A stretch of 64,000 nucleotides of DNA from Lautropia sp. (GCA_030528325.1 JAUMZD010000002.1:62001-126000), one strand, 5' to 3'. Positions 45,111 to 55,077 are shown, counted from the stretch's first letter. Program-made: numbers and translations. The notes: generated from the letters alone by a model not told the origin.

Positions 45111-45387
45111 GTCGGGGTCGGGGCTTTCCTGGCGCTCGGGCGCGCCATCCCAGTCAGTCAAGGTGTCGGCCAATTTGTTCAAGGCAGATACAAAAGCTCG
45201 CATCTTTTTGCAAAGGAGCCGATTCCGTACGTCGGTTAATCTGACATTTATCGGCTTGTAATAACTATGATGATGATGCGGTATTCGCAAATGTCTTAGC
45301 ATTCTGCGTCTACGATCAGCATGCCCGGCCCTGGTGGTACGGCCATGCCCTGCAACACCCTCATCTTAGCGCTGCCCGAGACGACTC

Positions 45388-45663
45388 ATGACCCAGGACA
45401 AGCCATCCGAACTACGACGGTTCGTCGATGAGCACCCGACCACGGTGGTGGCGGAGCTGTGGCGCCTGATGAACGAGGCCCCTGCCCAGGGACGATATGC
45501 AGATTTCGATCTCATCGCCGAAACGCTGCTGCAGGTGATCCTGTGTGAAGATGTACCCGAACCGGTTCAGACCGCCGCCCGCGACCTGTGTCAGGCCTAT
45601 GCGGCGCAGGCCATCCGCTGCGCGATGCCCCACGCAGTCATTCCCATCAAGCAGCTGCACTGA
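45388..45663 (+). CDS. Small conserved-looking protein, unknown function
   Basis: 91 aa, not recognised. It is predicted mostly helical and soluble, with an acidic N-terminal half (SELRRFVDEHPTTVVAELW) and a hydrophobic-helical C-terminal half ending PHAVIPIKQLH. Codon third positions are GC-rich as in neighbouring genes, supporting expression. It is divergent from recQ and convergent with the methyltransferase gene. Confidence 0.5.
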   Translation: MTQDKPSELRRFVDEHPTTVVAELWRLMNEAPAQGRYADFDLIAETLLQVILCEDVPEPVQTAARDLCQAYAAQAIRCAMPHAVIPIKQLH

Positions 45664-45722
45664 ATCGGCGCACCAGCCAGCCAGCGTACGTACCGGCCAC
45701 CCTGTACCCCGTCAATGTGGCA

Positions 45723-46442
45723 TCACAGACGGGTCAGTACCAGCCCGATCTGCCCCTGTGCATTCACGAGCTCGCCCGGCAGCGCATCCGGCCATTCCCA
45801 GCGATCGGGCGAGAACACCGCTTTCAACTGATCGAGGCTCAGATCATAAGGTGGCCCCCGGCGTGGTTCCCCGGCCCGGGCCTGGCTCTCTGCGACGGCC
45901 TGGGTCAGATCGTGGTCGAGCACGAGCAGCAGCTCACCGTCGGGCCGCAGCCACTGGTGCAGCCTGTCGGCATAGGCCGGCCAGCGGGACGGGTGGATCG
46001 CCACCAGGCACTGCTGGTCATAGACGGCATCGAAGGCCACCTCCGGTGCGTACTCGAACAGGTCGGCCTGCAGCACTTCTGCCCGCGCGACCCGCCCCGA
46101 CTGCCGGGACGTCAGCAGGGCACGCAACAGATCCCGTGCCTGGGCCACGGCGGCGGGGGCATAGTCCAGCCCGACGACGTCGAAGCCCCATTCGGCCAGC
46201 AGCACCACTTCCTGCCCACTGCCGCAACCGGGCACGAGCACGCGCACGACGCGTGAATCGTCATTGCTGCCCGGCCGGGCATCACTGGCGATGATGGGGG
46301 ACAGTCTCCCGGTTCGAATCCAGCTCTCAAGCTGGGGATTGGGACGATTCCTCTCCCACGGCGTCTTGCCTGACCGATAGCAGTTCTCCCAGAACTGCAT
46401 GTCTGGCCCACGAAAGGGTTTGGATGAAGCCTTGTCACTCAT
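45723..46442 (-). CDS. TPMT-family SAM-dependent methyltransferase
   Basis: 239 aa. The N-terminal FWENCYRSGKTPWERNRPNPQL and the SAM site VLVPGCGSGQEVVLLAEWGFDV match the thiopurine methyltransferase family. Bacterial members methylate tellurite, selenium or thiol substrates. EVLQADLFEY and YDQQCLVAIHPSRWPAY are typical later motifs. The substrate cannot be assigned. It probably has its own promoter in the 115-base gap before the next gene. Confidence 0.88.
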   Translation of the reverse strand: MSDKASSKPFRGPDMQFWENCYRSGKTPWERNRPNPQLESWIRTGRLSPIIASDARPGSNDDSRVVRVLVPGCGSGQEVVLLAEWGFDVVGLDYAPAAVAQARDLLRALLTSRQSGRVARAEVLQADLFEYAPEVAFDAVYDQQCLVAIHPSRWPAYADRLHQWLRPDGELLLVLDHDLTQAVAESQARAGEPRRGPPYDLSLDQLKAVFSPDRWEWPDALPGELVNAQGQIGLVLTRL

Positions 46443-46557
46443 CAGAAGAGCTGCCTGACACGAGAAAGATCCGTTACACCCCTAATGATATCGTCGCCAG
46501 GCTTGACACGAACAGACGGCACATCGTTTGACATGCCGCCCGCTGCCGAAACAACGC

Positions 46558-46986
46558 TCAATGGCTGGCGCTGCGGGCGATGCTGACCGAGGTCTCGTTG
46601 ACGATGGAACCGACGCCCGAGGAACGATAGCCGGCCTGGGTATCCTCCTGCCAGAACCAGCGGCGGGGGGCCGCACCCAACTCGATGGACAGGTAGGTCT
46701 GCAAGTTCAGCTTGCAAAAGAAGTCCAGCGAGGTCAGCGAGGAGAAAAACGGCGTGAAACGCCGGCTGATGGCATCCGGGTCGTCCGTGCGCCGGGCTTC
46801 TGCCAGGGCGATCTGGATCGGTTCGCCTTCGCCACGAATCTCAAGCAACCGCCCTCCCATATGCTCGATGACCTGGGCAATGAACGGAAAGCGGGTTGGA
46901 TCGTAGATCTCCAGCGGTGCTCCTCGCTGACCCAGACCCCAGACCCGGTACTCCGAGTATCGTGCGCTTCGATCGCTTTGTGGCAT
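46558..46986 (-). CDS. Hypothetical protein
   Basis: 142 aa, not recognised. It is soluble, with mixed alpha/beta character (LEIYDPTRFPFIAQVIEHMGG, RFTPFFSSLTSLDFFCKLNL) and no signal peptide or membrane segment. AGGAG nine bases before the ATG at 46986 and biased codons support a real gene. It is on the same strand as the methyltransferase, 115 bases upstream. Confidence 0.55.
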   Translation of the reverse strand: MPQSDRSARYSEYRVWGLGQRGAPLEIYDPTRFPFIAQVIEHMGGRLLEIRGEGEPIQIALAEARRTDDPDAISRRFTPFFSSLTSLDFFCKLNLQTYLSIELGAAPRRWFWQEDTQAGYRSSGVGSIVNETSVSIARSASH

Positions 46987-47326
46987 TCAAACACTCCTGA
47001 TCCCTGCGCCAGGCCACAAGGAGCCCCCTCGGTGGAAGCACGTTCCAACAGCCTGACTGGTTGAGAATTGCAACGCAGCCGGGCATCCGCAGACGGGTCT
47101 CTGCTCAGCACGATTGAACGCCGCACCAGCAATTAACGCACTATCAGCGCCATCTGCGTACAAAGATTACAAACCGTATCTTACGCAACATTAATACTCA
47201 ATTGAGAGCCTACTGCGTTACTTGCCCTCCACCGAAAACAACGACCGTCCAGTCGTGACCGGGAAAAATGCAGCTTCCGGGCAACACAGTTTTCAAGAAG
47301 CCACAAAAACACGGGCTGTCTGCCGG
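46987..47326. other. Gene-free, AT-rich region
   Basis: 340 bases between two minus-strand genes. The part 47150-47220 is distinctly AT-rich. It contains a perfect palindrome CTCAATTGAG (47197-47206) and a GCGTA...TACGC pair around 47157-47185. It is a likely promoter or operator region for the hypothetical gene downstream on the minus strand. No coding sequence is supported. Confidence 0.4.
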
Positions 47327-47938
47327 TCATCCCCCCTTTTCCCGGCGCCTGAAACGGTAGATCGCCTGCGTGGCCCGCTTCACCGGAAAGTAACGAACCT
47401 GTCGCCCTTCGGACAGAAAGACACGATCGAGAATGATCAGCCCCAGCCGCCTGGCAAGGTCTTCGAAGTCCCTGGGGGTGGTCAGGTGCAGGTTGGGCGT
47501 GTCGAACCATTCATAGGGCATCTCGCGCGTCACCGGCATCCGCCCGCGCAGGATCGACCAGACATGGAACCAGTGGCCGAAATTGGGAAAGGAGACGATG
47601 CCCTCACCCGCCACCCGGCTCATGTCGTCCAGCACCCGCTCGGTACGCTTGGTCGCCTGCAGGGCCATCGACAGCACCACCACGTCGAACTGTCCGCCCC
47701 GGAACATTTCGAGGCCATCCTCGATGTTGCGCTGCACGACATCGACGCCCCGACGAGCGCAGGCGAGTACTTCCGCATCATCGATCTCGACGCCATAGCC
47801 ATGACATTGCTTTTCTTTCGACAGATGGGCCAGCAGCGCCCCATCGCCACAGCCCAGATCCAGCACATTGGCGTGAGGCCGGATCCAGTCGGCGATGATG
47901 GCCAGGTCAGGCCGCAGGGTTTCGGTTTCAGGGTGCAT
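47327..47938 (-). CDS. metW: Methionine biosynthesis protein MetW
   Basis: About 203 aa with a methyltransferase-like fold: NVLDLGCGDGALLAHLS (SAM site) and GIVSFPNFGHWFHVWSILRGRMPVT, the MetW hallmark block. MetW works with MetX in homoserine acylation, where it supports activity of the acyltransferase. The start is the ATG at 47938; a GTG at 47941 precedes it. It begins nine bases after the metX stop, so it is in the same operon. Confidence 0.95.
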   Translation of the reverse strand: MHPETETLRPDLAIIADWIRPHANVLDLGCGDGALLAHLSKEKQCHGYGVEIDDAEVLACARRGVDVVQRNIEDGLEMFRGGQFDVVVLSMALQATKRTERVLDDMSRVAGEGIVSFPNFGHWFHVWSILRGRMPVTREMPYEWFDTPNLHLTTPRDFEDLARRLGLIILDRVFLSEGRQVRYFPVKRATQAIYRFRRREKGG

Positions 47939-47946
47939 CACAAGGT

Positions 47947-49071
47947 TCAGGCTTGAAGGGTCGAGTGGATGCGATCGAAGTAGGTTCGCACCAGATCGTG
48001 ATAGCGGGGGTCGTCGAGCAGGAAGGCGTCATGACCATGCGGGGCGTCGATCTCCGCATAGGTGACAGGCGTCCGGTTGGCCAGCAGCGCCTTGACGATT
48101 TCGTGGCTTCTCGCCGGTGAAAACCGCCAGTCGGTCGTGAAGGACACGACGAGAAACGCGCACCTGGCCGGCGACAGCGCCTGGGCCAGATTGCCCCCAT
48201 GGGCACGCGCCGGGTCGAAATAATCCAGTGCGCGCGTGATCAGCAGATAGGTGTTCGCATCGAAATAGCGCGAGAACTTCTCACCCTGGTAGCGCAGGTA
48301 GCTCTCGATCTCGAACTCGACATCGAAGGAAAAGCCGTAATTGCCATGCTTGAGCATCCGGCCGAACTTCTCGGCCATCGTGTCATCGGACTGGTAGGTG
48401 ATGTGACCGATCATCCGCGCCACCTGCAACCCGCGACCGGGCACCGTGTTGTGGTCGTAGAAACGACCTTCATGAAATTCGGGATCGGTGATGATGGCCC
48501 GACGAGCCACTTCGTTGAACGCGATGTTCTGGGCCGACAGCCGTGGCGCCGTGGCAATGGCGGCACAGTAGGCCAGCCGATCCGGGTACAGGTAGCTCCA
48601 GGCCAGTGCCTGCATCCCGCCGAGCGATCCCCCCATCACGGCCGCGAAACGCTCGATGCCCAGGGCATCAGCCAGGCGCGCCTGGGCATGTACCCAGTCC
48701 TCCACCGTCACGACCGGAAAGCTGGGACCGTAGGGGCGGCCTGTCTGCGGGTCGAGCGACATCGGCCCGGTCGAGCCGAAGCAGCTGCCCAGATTGTTCA
48801 CCCCGATCACGAAGAACCGGTCGGTATCGACCGGACGGCCCGGCCCCACCATGTTCGACCACCAGCCATAATCATCGGCCGTGCCTGCCGTCAGCCCCGC
48901 CACGTGGTGCGAGGCATTCAGCGCATGGCAGATCAGCACCGCATTGCTGCGCGCTTCATTGAGCGTGCCATAGGTTTCATACACCAGCTCGTAGGGACCG
49001 AATTCAACCCCGCTCGTCAACGGCAGCGGGGTTTCGAATCGATGCCTGACAGGTGTGACCAGCAGACTCAT
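47947..49071 (-). CDS. metX: Homoserine O-acyltransferase MetX
   Basis: 374 aa with an alpha/beta-hydrolase fold. The nucleophile elbow is [10 protein letters not shown]; the catalytic Asp and His are in the C-terminal region ([13 protein letters not shown] and [13 protein letters not shown]). It acylates homoserine with acetyl-CoA or succinyl-CoA in methionine synthesis; many MetW-paired beta-proteobacterial MetX proteins use succinyl-CoA, so the acyl donor is open. It heads the metX-metW operon, just after the terminator of the pts operon. Confidence 0.95.
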   Translation of the reverse strand: MSLLVTPVRHRFETPLPLTSGVEFGPYELVYETYGTLNEARSNAVLICHALNASHHVAGLTAGTADDYGWWSNMVGPGRPVDTDRFFVIGVNNLGSCFGSTGPMSLDPQTGRPYGPSFPVVTVEDWVHAQARLADALGIERFAAVMGGSLGGMQALAWSYLYPDRLAYCAAIATAPRLSAQNIAFNEVARRAIITDPEFHEGRFYDHNTVPGRGLQVARMIGHITYQSDDTMAEKFGRMLKHGNYGFSFDVEFEIESYLRYQGEKFSRYFDANTYLLITRALDYFDPARAHGGNLAQALSPARCAFLVVSFTTDWRFSPARSHEIVKALLANRTPVTYAEIDAPHGHDAFLLDDPRYHDLVRTYFDRIHSTLQA

Positions 49072-49085
49072 GCAGTAGGACTCCC

Positions 49086-49121
49086 AAAAGGAAAAGCCGG
49101 CCCACCCCTGCGGGCACGGCT
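49086..49121 (-). terminator. Terminator of the gshB-pts operon
   Basis: On the minus strand, AGCCGTGCCC pairs with GGGCCGGCT (one bulged base), followed by TTTTCCTTTT. It begins five bases past the ptsI stop and ends before the metX start. Confidence 0.75.
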
Positions 49122-49125
49122 GGCA

Positions 49126-50877
49126 TCAGTGAGCCGGCGTCTCGGGCAACGGCATGCCTGGATCGGCGTCGAGTGCCAGCAGGCTGGCGCGCAGCATTGC
49201 CAGATCATCCTGCACCAGCAGGCGCCGCACCTTCGGCCGCAACCAGGAGACATCGGCATCCAGCACCACTCGCTTGACCCGCAACAGCCGGGAAGGGGGC
49301 ATCGAGAACGTGCGCAGCCCCATCCCCAGCAGCATCCGGGTCGCACTCGTTTCACCCGCCATCTCGCCACACAGGCTCACAGGCTTGCCGGCCTTGCGCG
49401 CTGCCCGGATCGTCAGCACGATCAGGCGCAGCACAGCCGGATGAAACTCGTCATACAGGTGCGAGATCCGATGATCGGTCCGATCGATGGCCAGCGTATA
49501 CTGAACCAGGTCGTTCGTGCCGATCGACAGGAAATCGAGCTTGCGAGCGAAGGTGCCTGCCGACAGCGCCGCCGCGGGCACTTCGATCATGCCACCCACC
49601 GGCACATGATCGGCCACCGGCACATCCCGTCCCCGCAGCTGATCCCGGGCCTGCGCGAGCAACTGCACCGCCTCGTCCACTTCCTGCACCTGCGACAGCA
49701 TCGGCAACAGGATCTGCACCGGCCCATGCACCGACGCCCTCAGGAGCGCCCGCAGCTGCACGAGAAACATCTCCGGCTCGGCCAGACTGAAACGGATCGC
49801 CCGACGGCCAAGCACCGAGGTATCACCGGGGATCAGCGCCTGGGCCGGCAGTACCTTGTCGGCCCCCACGTCGATCGTACGGATCGTGACGGGCCGCCCC
49901 TGCATCGCGAGCACGGCATCCCGGTAGGCCCGGTACTGCTCTTCCTCGTCCGGCAGGTCGGCACGATTCAGGAACAGGAACTCGGAGCGGAACAGGCCCA
50001 CGCCTTCGGCGCCCTGACGGATCGCGTCATGCGCCTCCTCGGGCTGCTCGATGTTGGCCAGCAGGCTCACGGCCTGACCATCGCGCGTCACGCATCGCAC
50101 ATCGGCCAGGCTGGCCAGATGACGCGCCTCCTCGGCAACCTGACGCTGACGGTCACGGTACAGGGACAGCGCCGCCTCGTCTGGCGAGACGATCACGACG
50201 CCAGCGTCGCCATCCAGAATCAGCAGATCGCCATCGTGAATGCTGGAGGCTGCCTGCGGCACACCCACCACGGCAGCCACCTGCAGGCTGCGTGCCAGGA
50301 TGGCACTGTGCGAGTTGGTGCCGCCCAGCTCGAAGACGAAACCACACGCGCCCTTGATCTGCAGCATGTCGGCCGGCTGTAGGTCCTGTGCCACGAAAAT
50401 CAGTGGCTCACCCGACTCCCGGGGCGCCACCGACAGCGGACTGCCAGCCAGCGCCTTCAGCACCCGCTCGGCAACCTGCTCCACATCGCGCCCCCGTTCC
50501 TTCAGGTACGGATCCTCGATGGCCCTGAACTGCGCCGCCAGCTCCTCGGCCATTTCGGAGATGGCCCACTCGACATTGACCAGTGCAGAGCGCACTTTCT
50601 CGCAGGCAGCCTCGAAGAGCGCCGGATCATGCAGCAGCATCAGCTGAACATCCAGCAAGGCCTTGGCCTCGGCCGGCGCATCGGCCGGCAGCTGGTCGGC
50701 AACGGCCTTCAGCTCCTCATTGACTCGCTCGCCGGCACGCCACAGACGTGCCGTCTCGGCCTCGACATCATCAGCACCGATGTGGAAACGGGGCACGTCG
50801 ATCAGGCCCGTCTCCAGTACGCAGGCACGCCCGAGCACCACCCCACCGCCAACGGGTGAGCCTGTCAGTCTCTGCAT
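49126..50877 (-). CDS. ptsI: Phosphoenolpyruvate-protein phosphotransferase (PTS enzyme I)
   Basis: 583 aa. The phospho-acceptor His is in GGTNSHSAILAR, the substrate-binding arginine loop in GLFRSEFLFLNR, and the active-site Cys in VSLCGEMAGE. It transfers phosphate from PEP to HPr. The start is the ATG at 50877, overlapping the HPr stop (TGATG); the preceding in-frame codon is a TTG. Lacking a dedicated sugar permease here, this branch is probably regulatory (nitrogen or carbon signalling) and passes phosphate to the mannose-type EIIA. Confidence 0.96.
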   Translation of the reverse strand: MQRLTGSPVGGGVVLGRACVLETGLIDVPRFHIGADDVEAETARLWRAGERVNEELKAVADQLPADAPAEAKALLDVQLMLLHDPALFEAACEKVRSALVNVEWAISEMAEELAAQFRAIEDPYLKERGRDVEQVAERVLKALAGSPLSVAPRESGEPLIFVAQDLQPADMLQIKGACGFVFELGGTNSHSAILARSLQVAAVVGVPQAASSIHDGDLLILDGDAGVVIVSPDEAALSLYRDRQRQVAEEARHLASLADVRCVTRDGQAVSLLANIEQPEEAHDAIRQGAEGVGLFRSEFLFLNRADLPDEEEQYRAYRDAVLAMQGRPVTIRTIDVGADKVLPAQALIPGDTSVLGRRAIRFSLAEPEMFLVQLRALLRASVHGPVQILLPMLSQVQEVDEAVQLLAQARDQLRGRDVPVADHVPVGGMIEVPAAALSAGTFARKLDFLSIGTNDLVQYTLAIDRTDHRISHLYDEFHPAVLRLIVLTIRAARKAGKPVSLCGEMAGETSATRMLLGMGLRTFSMPPSRLLRVKRVVLDADVSWLRPKVRRLLVQDDLAMLRASLLALDADPGMPLPETPAH

Positions 50878-51164
50878 CAATGTCCCCCCGCAATGTCTTC
50901 CCCGAAGCCCGAAGCGACCAGCTCGGTCAACGCCTGCAGGGCCTCATCCTCATCCGGGCCATCGACCTCGATGACCAGCGTGCTGCCACAGGCCGCGGCC
51001 AGCATCATCACGCCCATGATGCTCTTGCCGTTGACCCGTCGGCCACCGCCTCCCTTCGTCAGCCAGACACCGCTCTGAAAGCGTGTGGCCGTCTGCGTCA
51101 GGGCCGCCGAAGGGCGTGCGTGGACACCCAGCCGGTTGACGATTTTCACCTCTGCTGTCTTCAT
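50877..51164 (-). CDS. ptsH: Phosphocarrier protein HPr
   Basis: 95 aa. His15 in RLGVHARPSA is the phosphorylation site. NGKSIMGVMML carries Ser48, the equivalent of the regulatory serine. The C-terminus is slightly longer than E. coli HPr. It sits between EIIA and ptsI with ATGA and TGATG overlaps, so all are translated from one transcript. Confidence 0.96.
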   Translation of the reverse strand: MKTAEVKIVNRLGVHARPSAALTQTATRFQSGVWLTKGGGGRRVNGKSIMGVMMLAAACGSTLVIEVDGPDEDEALQALTELVASGFGEDIAGGH

Positions 51165-51583
51165 GAATCCTCTGAGGATGTATGGCCAGGAAAACTGGCC
51201 TCGACCAGACCGATACCTGCGGCCACATCAGCCGCCACCCTCGCCACCAGCTCATCCAGTGGCAGGCTGGCACGATAATTGATGAGCTTCAGCAGCATGG
51301 GCAGATTCACCCCATAGAACACGCTGATTCGTCCCGAATCGGCCAGCTGCACGGCGATCCGGGCCGGTGTGGCGCCATACAGGTCGGTCAGCACGACGAG
51401 CCCACTGCCATCGTTGATCCGGTTCGCCAGTGATTTCGCCGCCTGCAGGGCCTGATCCGGATCCTCGTCGGGAATGATGTCGAGCGCCGCCACCTGCACC
51501 GGCAAACCACGATGGATGTGCCGGCAGCAATCCAGCAGCGCGCTCGCCAGCGGCTGGTGGGCGACGATCAGCAGGGCAATCAT
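51161..51583 (-). CDS. PTS EIIA component, mannose/sorbose family
   Basis: 140 aa, an EIIA(Man) domain alone. His9 in LIVAHQPLA is the phosphorylation site, and VVLTDLYGATPARIA and ISVFYGVNLPMLLKLIN are the family blocks. With no EIIB, EIIC or EIID adjacent it probably acts as a regulator, as in other beta-proteobacteria where this gene lies between gshB and ptsH. It overlaps both neighbours by four bases. Confidence 0.93.
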   Translation of the reverse strand: MIALLIVAHQPLASALLDCCRHIHRGLPVQVAALDIIPDEDPDQALQAAKSLANRINDGSGLVVLTDLYGATPARIAVQLADSGRISVFYGVNLPMLLKLINYRASLPLDELVARVAADVAAGIGLVEASFPGHTSSEDS

Positions 51584-52560
51584 CCCACTTCTCCCGCTCC
51601 CGTGGCGGCCGCCCGGTCAGCCGCCACCCGGCGCTGCAACCGCTCGATGAAGAAGGCCGGCACATCGAAGCCCGTCTGCGCCGTGATCTCCATGAAACCG
51701 GTCGGGCTCGTCACGTTGATCTCGGTCAGGCTGTCACCGATCACATCCAAGCCGACCAGGAAAAGCCCACGGGCCGACAGAATCGGCCCCAGATACTCCG
51801 CGATCTCCCGGTCACGCGCCGACAGCGGCTGGGCCACCGGCTTGCCACCGGCTGCCATGTTGCCGCGGGCCTCGCCCACCTTCGGAATGCGGGCCAGCGC
51901 GTACGGCACCACCTGCCCGTCGATCAGCAGGATCCGCTTGTCCCCGGCCGAGATCGCCGGGAGATAGCGCTGGGCCATGACCGTGCGCGCCCCGAACTGG
52001 TTCATGGTCTCGAGGATCACCGACAGGTTCGGATCATCCTGTCGCGCCCGGAAGATCGAGGCTCCACCCATGCCATCCAGCAGTTTCAGCACCGCCTCAC
52101 CGTGCCTGGACACGAATGCACGCAAGCGCGCCGGATCGCGTGTCACCAGGACATCCGTCGTCAGCTGCGGAAACTCCGTGATGGAGAATTTTTCATTATG
52201 GCTGCGAATGGCGGCTGGATGGTTGTAGACTCGCGCCCCTCTGGCCACGGCCCGCTCGAGCATGTAGGTCGAATAGACATATTCCATGTCGAAGGGTGGG
52301 TCCTTGCGCATCAGCACCGCATCGAAGCGTGACAGCGATTCGGTGGCTGGCTCGCCCGTCTGATACCAGGGTTTGTCGCTCTCCGTCAGTGACAGTGGTG
52401 TCACCCTGGCAACGACCTCGTCATCCTCATAGGCGATGTCCCCCTGCTGGCAGCCCCAGATCCGATGACCACGCGCGACGGCGGCCCGCATCATGGCGAT
52501 ACTGGTTTCCTTTTCCGGTTTCAGCAGATGAAAGGGATCGAGGATGAAAAGAATGTCCAT
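51580..52560 (-). CDS. gshB: Glutathione synthase
   Basis: 326 aa with the ATP-grasp fold. Typical segments are the N-terminal LFILDPFHLLKPEKETSIAMM, AVLKLLDGMGGASIFR and the metal/ATP region GDSLTEINVTSPTGFMEI. It joins glycine to gamma-glutamylcysteine. It heads the four-gene operon with EIIA, ptsH and ptsI. The gshA gene is not in the window. Confidence 0.97.
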   Translation of the reverse strand: MDILFILDPFHLLKPEKETSIAMMRAAVARGHRIWGCQQGDIAYEDDEVVARVTPLSLTESDKPWYQTGEPATESLSRFDAVLMRKDPPFDMEYVYSTYMLERAVARGARVYNHPAAIRSHNEKFSITEFPQLTTDVLVTRDPARLRAFVSRHGEAVLKLLDGMGGASIFRARQDDPNLSVILETMNQFGARTVMAQRYLPAISAGDKRILLIDGQVVPYALARIPKVGEARGNMAAGGKPVAQPLSARDREIAEYLGPILSARGLFLVGLDVIGDSLTEINVTSPTGFMEITAQTGFDVPAFFIERLQRRVAADRAAATGAGEVG

Positions 52561-52940
52561 GAACCACCTGAAAGGGATGACGGAAGGGGCAGGCGCTCAG
52601 CCCGCGTGATCCGCCCATTTTAGAGCCTGTCGCCCCGTTTGTTTCGGGATCATCGCCAATCCGCCCGCCCTGTTCCTGCCAGCCCCTTTCAAGGGTCTGC
52701 CGGCCGGATCCCCCCTTTCATCACGCTGTCAGAATTCATCATCAGGCATTCATGACACAACATGACAGTCTGTCCGGCTTAGACTGATCAACCGACGGGC
52801 GCTGGACTGACGGCCCAATGCGCGTACCATGCCAGACATCGACGGAGAGCCCCGCCCCGTCCGGATTCTTCGGTGGCCGCAGACCCGGCGTCCAGATCGG
52901 CGCGGCCTCTTCGTCCCCCCTTCACCAACCGGAGCAAGAC
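52561..52940. other. Divergent intergenic region gshB - ubiK
   Basis: 380 bases between divergent operons. No gene is supported. GGAGCAAGAC just before 52941 is the ubiK ribosome site. Both promoters probably lie here. ATGACA/TGACA-rich sequence at 52740-52770 is a possible binding site, but this is not certain. Confidence 0.45.
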
Positions 52941-53207
52941 ATGGAAAAGCAGGCTTTCTTTCAGGACTTTCAGGACAAGCTGATGGCCCTCTTCCGGGCA
53001 AGCCCCGCTGCCGACCTCGAGCGCAACCTGAAGGCACTGATGGGGCAGACCTTCAACCGGCTGGAACTCGTCAGCCGCGAAGAATTCGAGATCCAGGCTG
53101 CCATGTTGCAGGCGCTGCGTGAACGGGTCGAGCAGCTGGAAGCACGCCTCGACCAGCCGGCAGGCACCCCATCGTCTGGCCAGACCCCTGCCGGCGACGT
53201 CTCATGA
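52941..53207 (+). CDS. ubiK: Ubiquinone biosynthesis accessory factor UbiK
   Basis: 88 aa, the usual length of the BMFP/YqiC family. A membrane-fusogenic amphipathic helix (QAFFQDFQDKLMALFRAS) is followed by a C-terminal coiled coil (LQALRERVEQLEARLDQ). UbiK trimers assist aerobic ubiquinone synthesis with UbiJ. The start at 52941 follows GGAG by seven bases. The stop overlaps the comM start (ATGA), so the two are co-translated. Confidence 0.92.
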   Translation: MEKQAFFQDFQDKLMALFRASPAADLERNLKALMGQTFNRLELVSREEFEIQAAMLQALRERVEQLEARLDQPAGTPSSGQTPAGDVS

Positions 53208-54787
53208 ACACGCTGGCGGTCGTCCACAGCCGGGCGCTGTTCGGTCTGTCGGCGCCACCCGTCTCCGTCGAAGTCCATCTGGCCAACGGCCTGCCCGCTT
53301 TTCATATCGTCGGGCTGCCGGAAACCTCGGTCCGGGAAAGCCGTGAACGGGTGCGGGCGGCGCTCCTTCAGAGCGGTCTCGACTTCCCGAACCGCCGCAT
53401 CACCGTCAACCTGGCGCCAGCCGACCTGCCCAAGGAGTCGGGCCGTTTCGACCTGCCCATCGCCATCGGCATCGCCGCTGCCGCCGGCCATCTGCCACTG
53501 GCTGCACTGACCGATGTGGAACTGGTGGGCGAACTCTCGCTGTCGGGCGAACTGCGTCCGATCCGGGCCGCGCTGGCGGTGGCGGCCGGGGTGGCGCAAG
53601 CCAGCCCCGGACATTCACTGATCCTGCCCCGATCCAATCTGGACGAGGCCCTCCCCGGTGGGCTGACCCGACTGCACGCTGCGCAGCACCTGCGCGAGGT
53701 GATCGAACACCTGAAAGGTGTCCGGCCACTGGTGAACGACGCCCTTGCCGCCGATGCCGCTCTGCCATCAGCACCCGATACGACCCAGGCCTTCGGGGCG
53801 GCCACCAACCTCCCCGGTGACGAAGCCGGCCTCGACATGGCCGACGTGATCGGGCAGCCGCTGGCACGCCGGGCGCTGGAAATTGCCGCTGCCGGCCGCC
53901 ACACGCTGCTGTTCACCGGGAGCCCCGGCACAGGCAAGAGCCTGCTCGCTCACCGCCTGGCAGGCCTGTTGCCCCCTCTCACGCACGAGGAAGCCCTTGA
54001 CGTGGCCATGATCCGCTCGGCCTGCGGGCAGCCTGCCCTTCTCTCATCACGCCCGCTGATGCGCTCACCTCACCACTCGATCACGGCGGCAGGACTGCTG
54101 GGCGGCGGCCACCCACCCAGGCCAGGGGAAATCTCTCTGGCCCACCACGGCATCCTGTTCCTCGACGAGCTGACCGAGTTCAGGCGGCCCGTCATCGAGG
54201 CGCTGCGCGAACCGCTCGAAACCGGCGAGATCACGCTGAGCCGGGGCGGCACCCGCGAAACCTATCCAGCCCGTTTCCTGCTGGTCGCTGCGATGAATCC
54301 ATGCCCCTGTGGCTACCTGGGTGATCCCGCACGCAGCTGCCGCTGCACGCCCGCGCAGATCCGGCGCTATCAGTCCCGGCTCTCCGGCCCCCTGCTCGAA
54401 CGCTTCGACCTGGGGGTGGAGATGATCCGGGAACACGTCGGATGCAACGCTGCCTCCGCGGCCGCAAGGCCCGAAAGTACCGCCGCCATCGCCCAGCGCG
54501 TGCTCGCGGCTCACCAGCGCCAGCAAGACCGGCAGGGTTGCCACAACGCCCACCTGCCGGCGGGCCGTTTCGACACCTGTCTGCCCCTGACACCCGCAGC
54601 CCGCAAGCTGCTGACCCAGGCGGCCGAACGATTCGCGTGGTCGGTGCGCAGCCAGCACAAATGCCTGCGGGTGGCACGCACCATTGCCGATCTGGATGAC
54701 AGCCCCACACTGGAAGCCACCCATCTGGCCGAGGCCATGGCGCTGCGCCGCCCTCTGGATCACCTGCATCTGGCCGAAGCAGCCTGA
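53204..54787 (+). CDS. comM: ComM/YifB-family Mg-chelatase-like AAA+ protein
   Basis: 527 aa. An N-terminal ChlI-type domain (VEVHLANGLPAFHIVGLPETSVRESRERV) precedes the AAA+ core with Walker A TGSPGTGKS and Walker B ILFLDELTEF, and a zinc-like CPCGYLGDPARSCRC motif. The C-terminal Mg-chelatase domain follows. ComM is a helicase that helps branch migration during natural transformation. The ubiK-comM pairing is common in proteobacteria. The gap to the DUF1840 gene holds a repeat remnant. Confidence 0.95.
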   Translation: MNTLAVVHSRALFGLSAPPVSVEVHLANGLPAFHIVGLPETSVRESRERVRAALLQSGLDFPNRRITVNLAPADLPKESGRFDLPIAIGIAAAAGHLPLAALTDVELVGELSLSGELRPIRAALAVAAGVAQASPGHSLILPRSNLDEALPGGLTRLHAAQHLREVIEHLKGVRPLVNDALAADAALPSAPDTTQAFGAATNLPGDEAGLDMADVIGQPLARRALEIAAAGRHTLLFTGSPGTGKSLLAHRLAGLLPPLTHEEALDVAMIRSACGQPALLSSRPLMRSPHHSITAAGLLGGGHPPRPGEISLAHHGILFLDELTEFRRPVIEALREPLETGEITLSRGGTRETYPARFLLVAAMNPCPCGYLGDPARSCRCTPAQIRRYQSRLSGPLLERFDLGVEMIREHVGCNAASAAARPESTAAIAQRVLAAHQRQQDRQGCHNAHLPAGRFDTCLPLTPAARKLLTQAAERFAWSVRSQHKCLRVARTIADLDDSPTLEATHLAEAMALRRPLDHLHLAEAA

Positions 54788-55003
54788 CCGACCGGCTTCC
54801 AGGGCAAGACCCGGCCGATCCTTGCAGGTACGAAACCCCCTGTCAGACACCTTCCTGATCAGGTCATGTGAGACCGCGCCCATCCGGGTACGCAGGCTCT
54901 CCAGGCTGATCAGCCATCTCCCCGGATCCCACGCCGGCGGCGGACACGGCATAATCGACGGAAACCATGGCAAGCGGTGCCATGGCATCCTCACCGGAGC
55001 CCA

Positions 55004-55036
55004 AGAGCTTGGGCGGCAGGAAATCGCGGGCCGCCC
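55004..55036. repeat. AGGAGC palindromic element, short remnant
   Basis: GAGCTTGGGCGGCAGGAAAT followed by CGCGGG and then CCGCCCA, the start of the opposite end, after which the match stops. It is a severely shortened copy 40 bases before the DUF1840 start. The rest of 54788-55077 shows no gene. Confidence 0.6.
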
Positions 55037-55077
55037 ATCACGGCCATGCCGAAACAACCAGACACAGAAGAACCCCT

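Noticed and set aside
48199-50382. 727-codon open frame on the plus strand across metX and ptsI
   Set aside because: It is antisense to metX and ptsI, whose motifs are complete. Long antisense frames are expected in GC-rich genes, and the translation has no recognisable domain.
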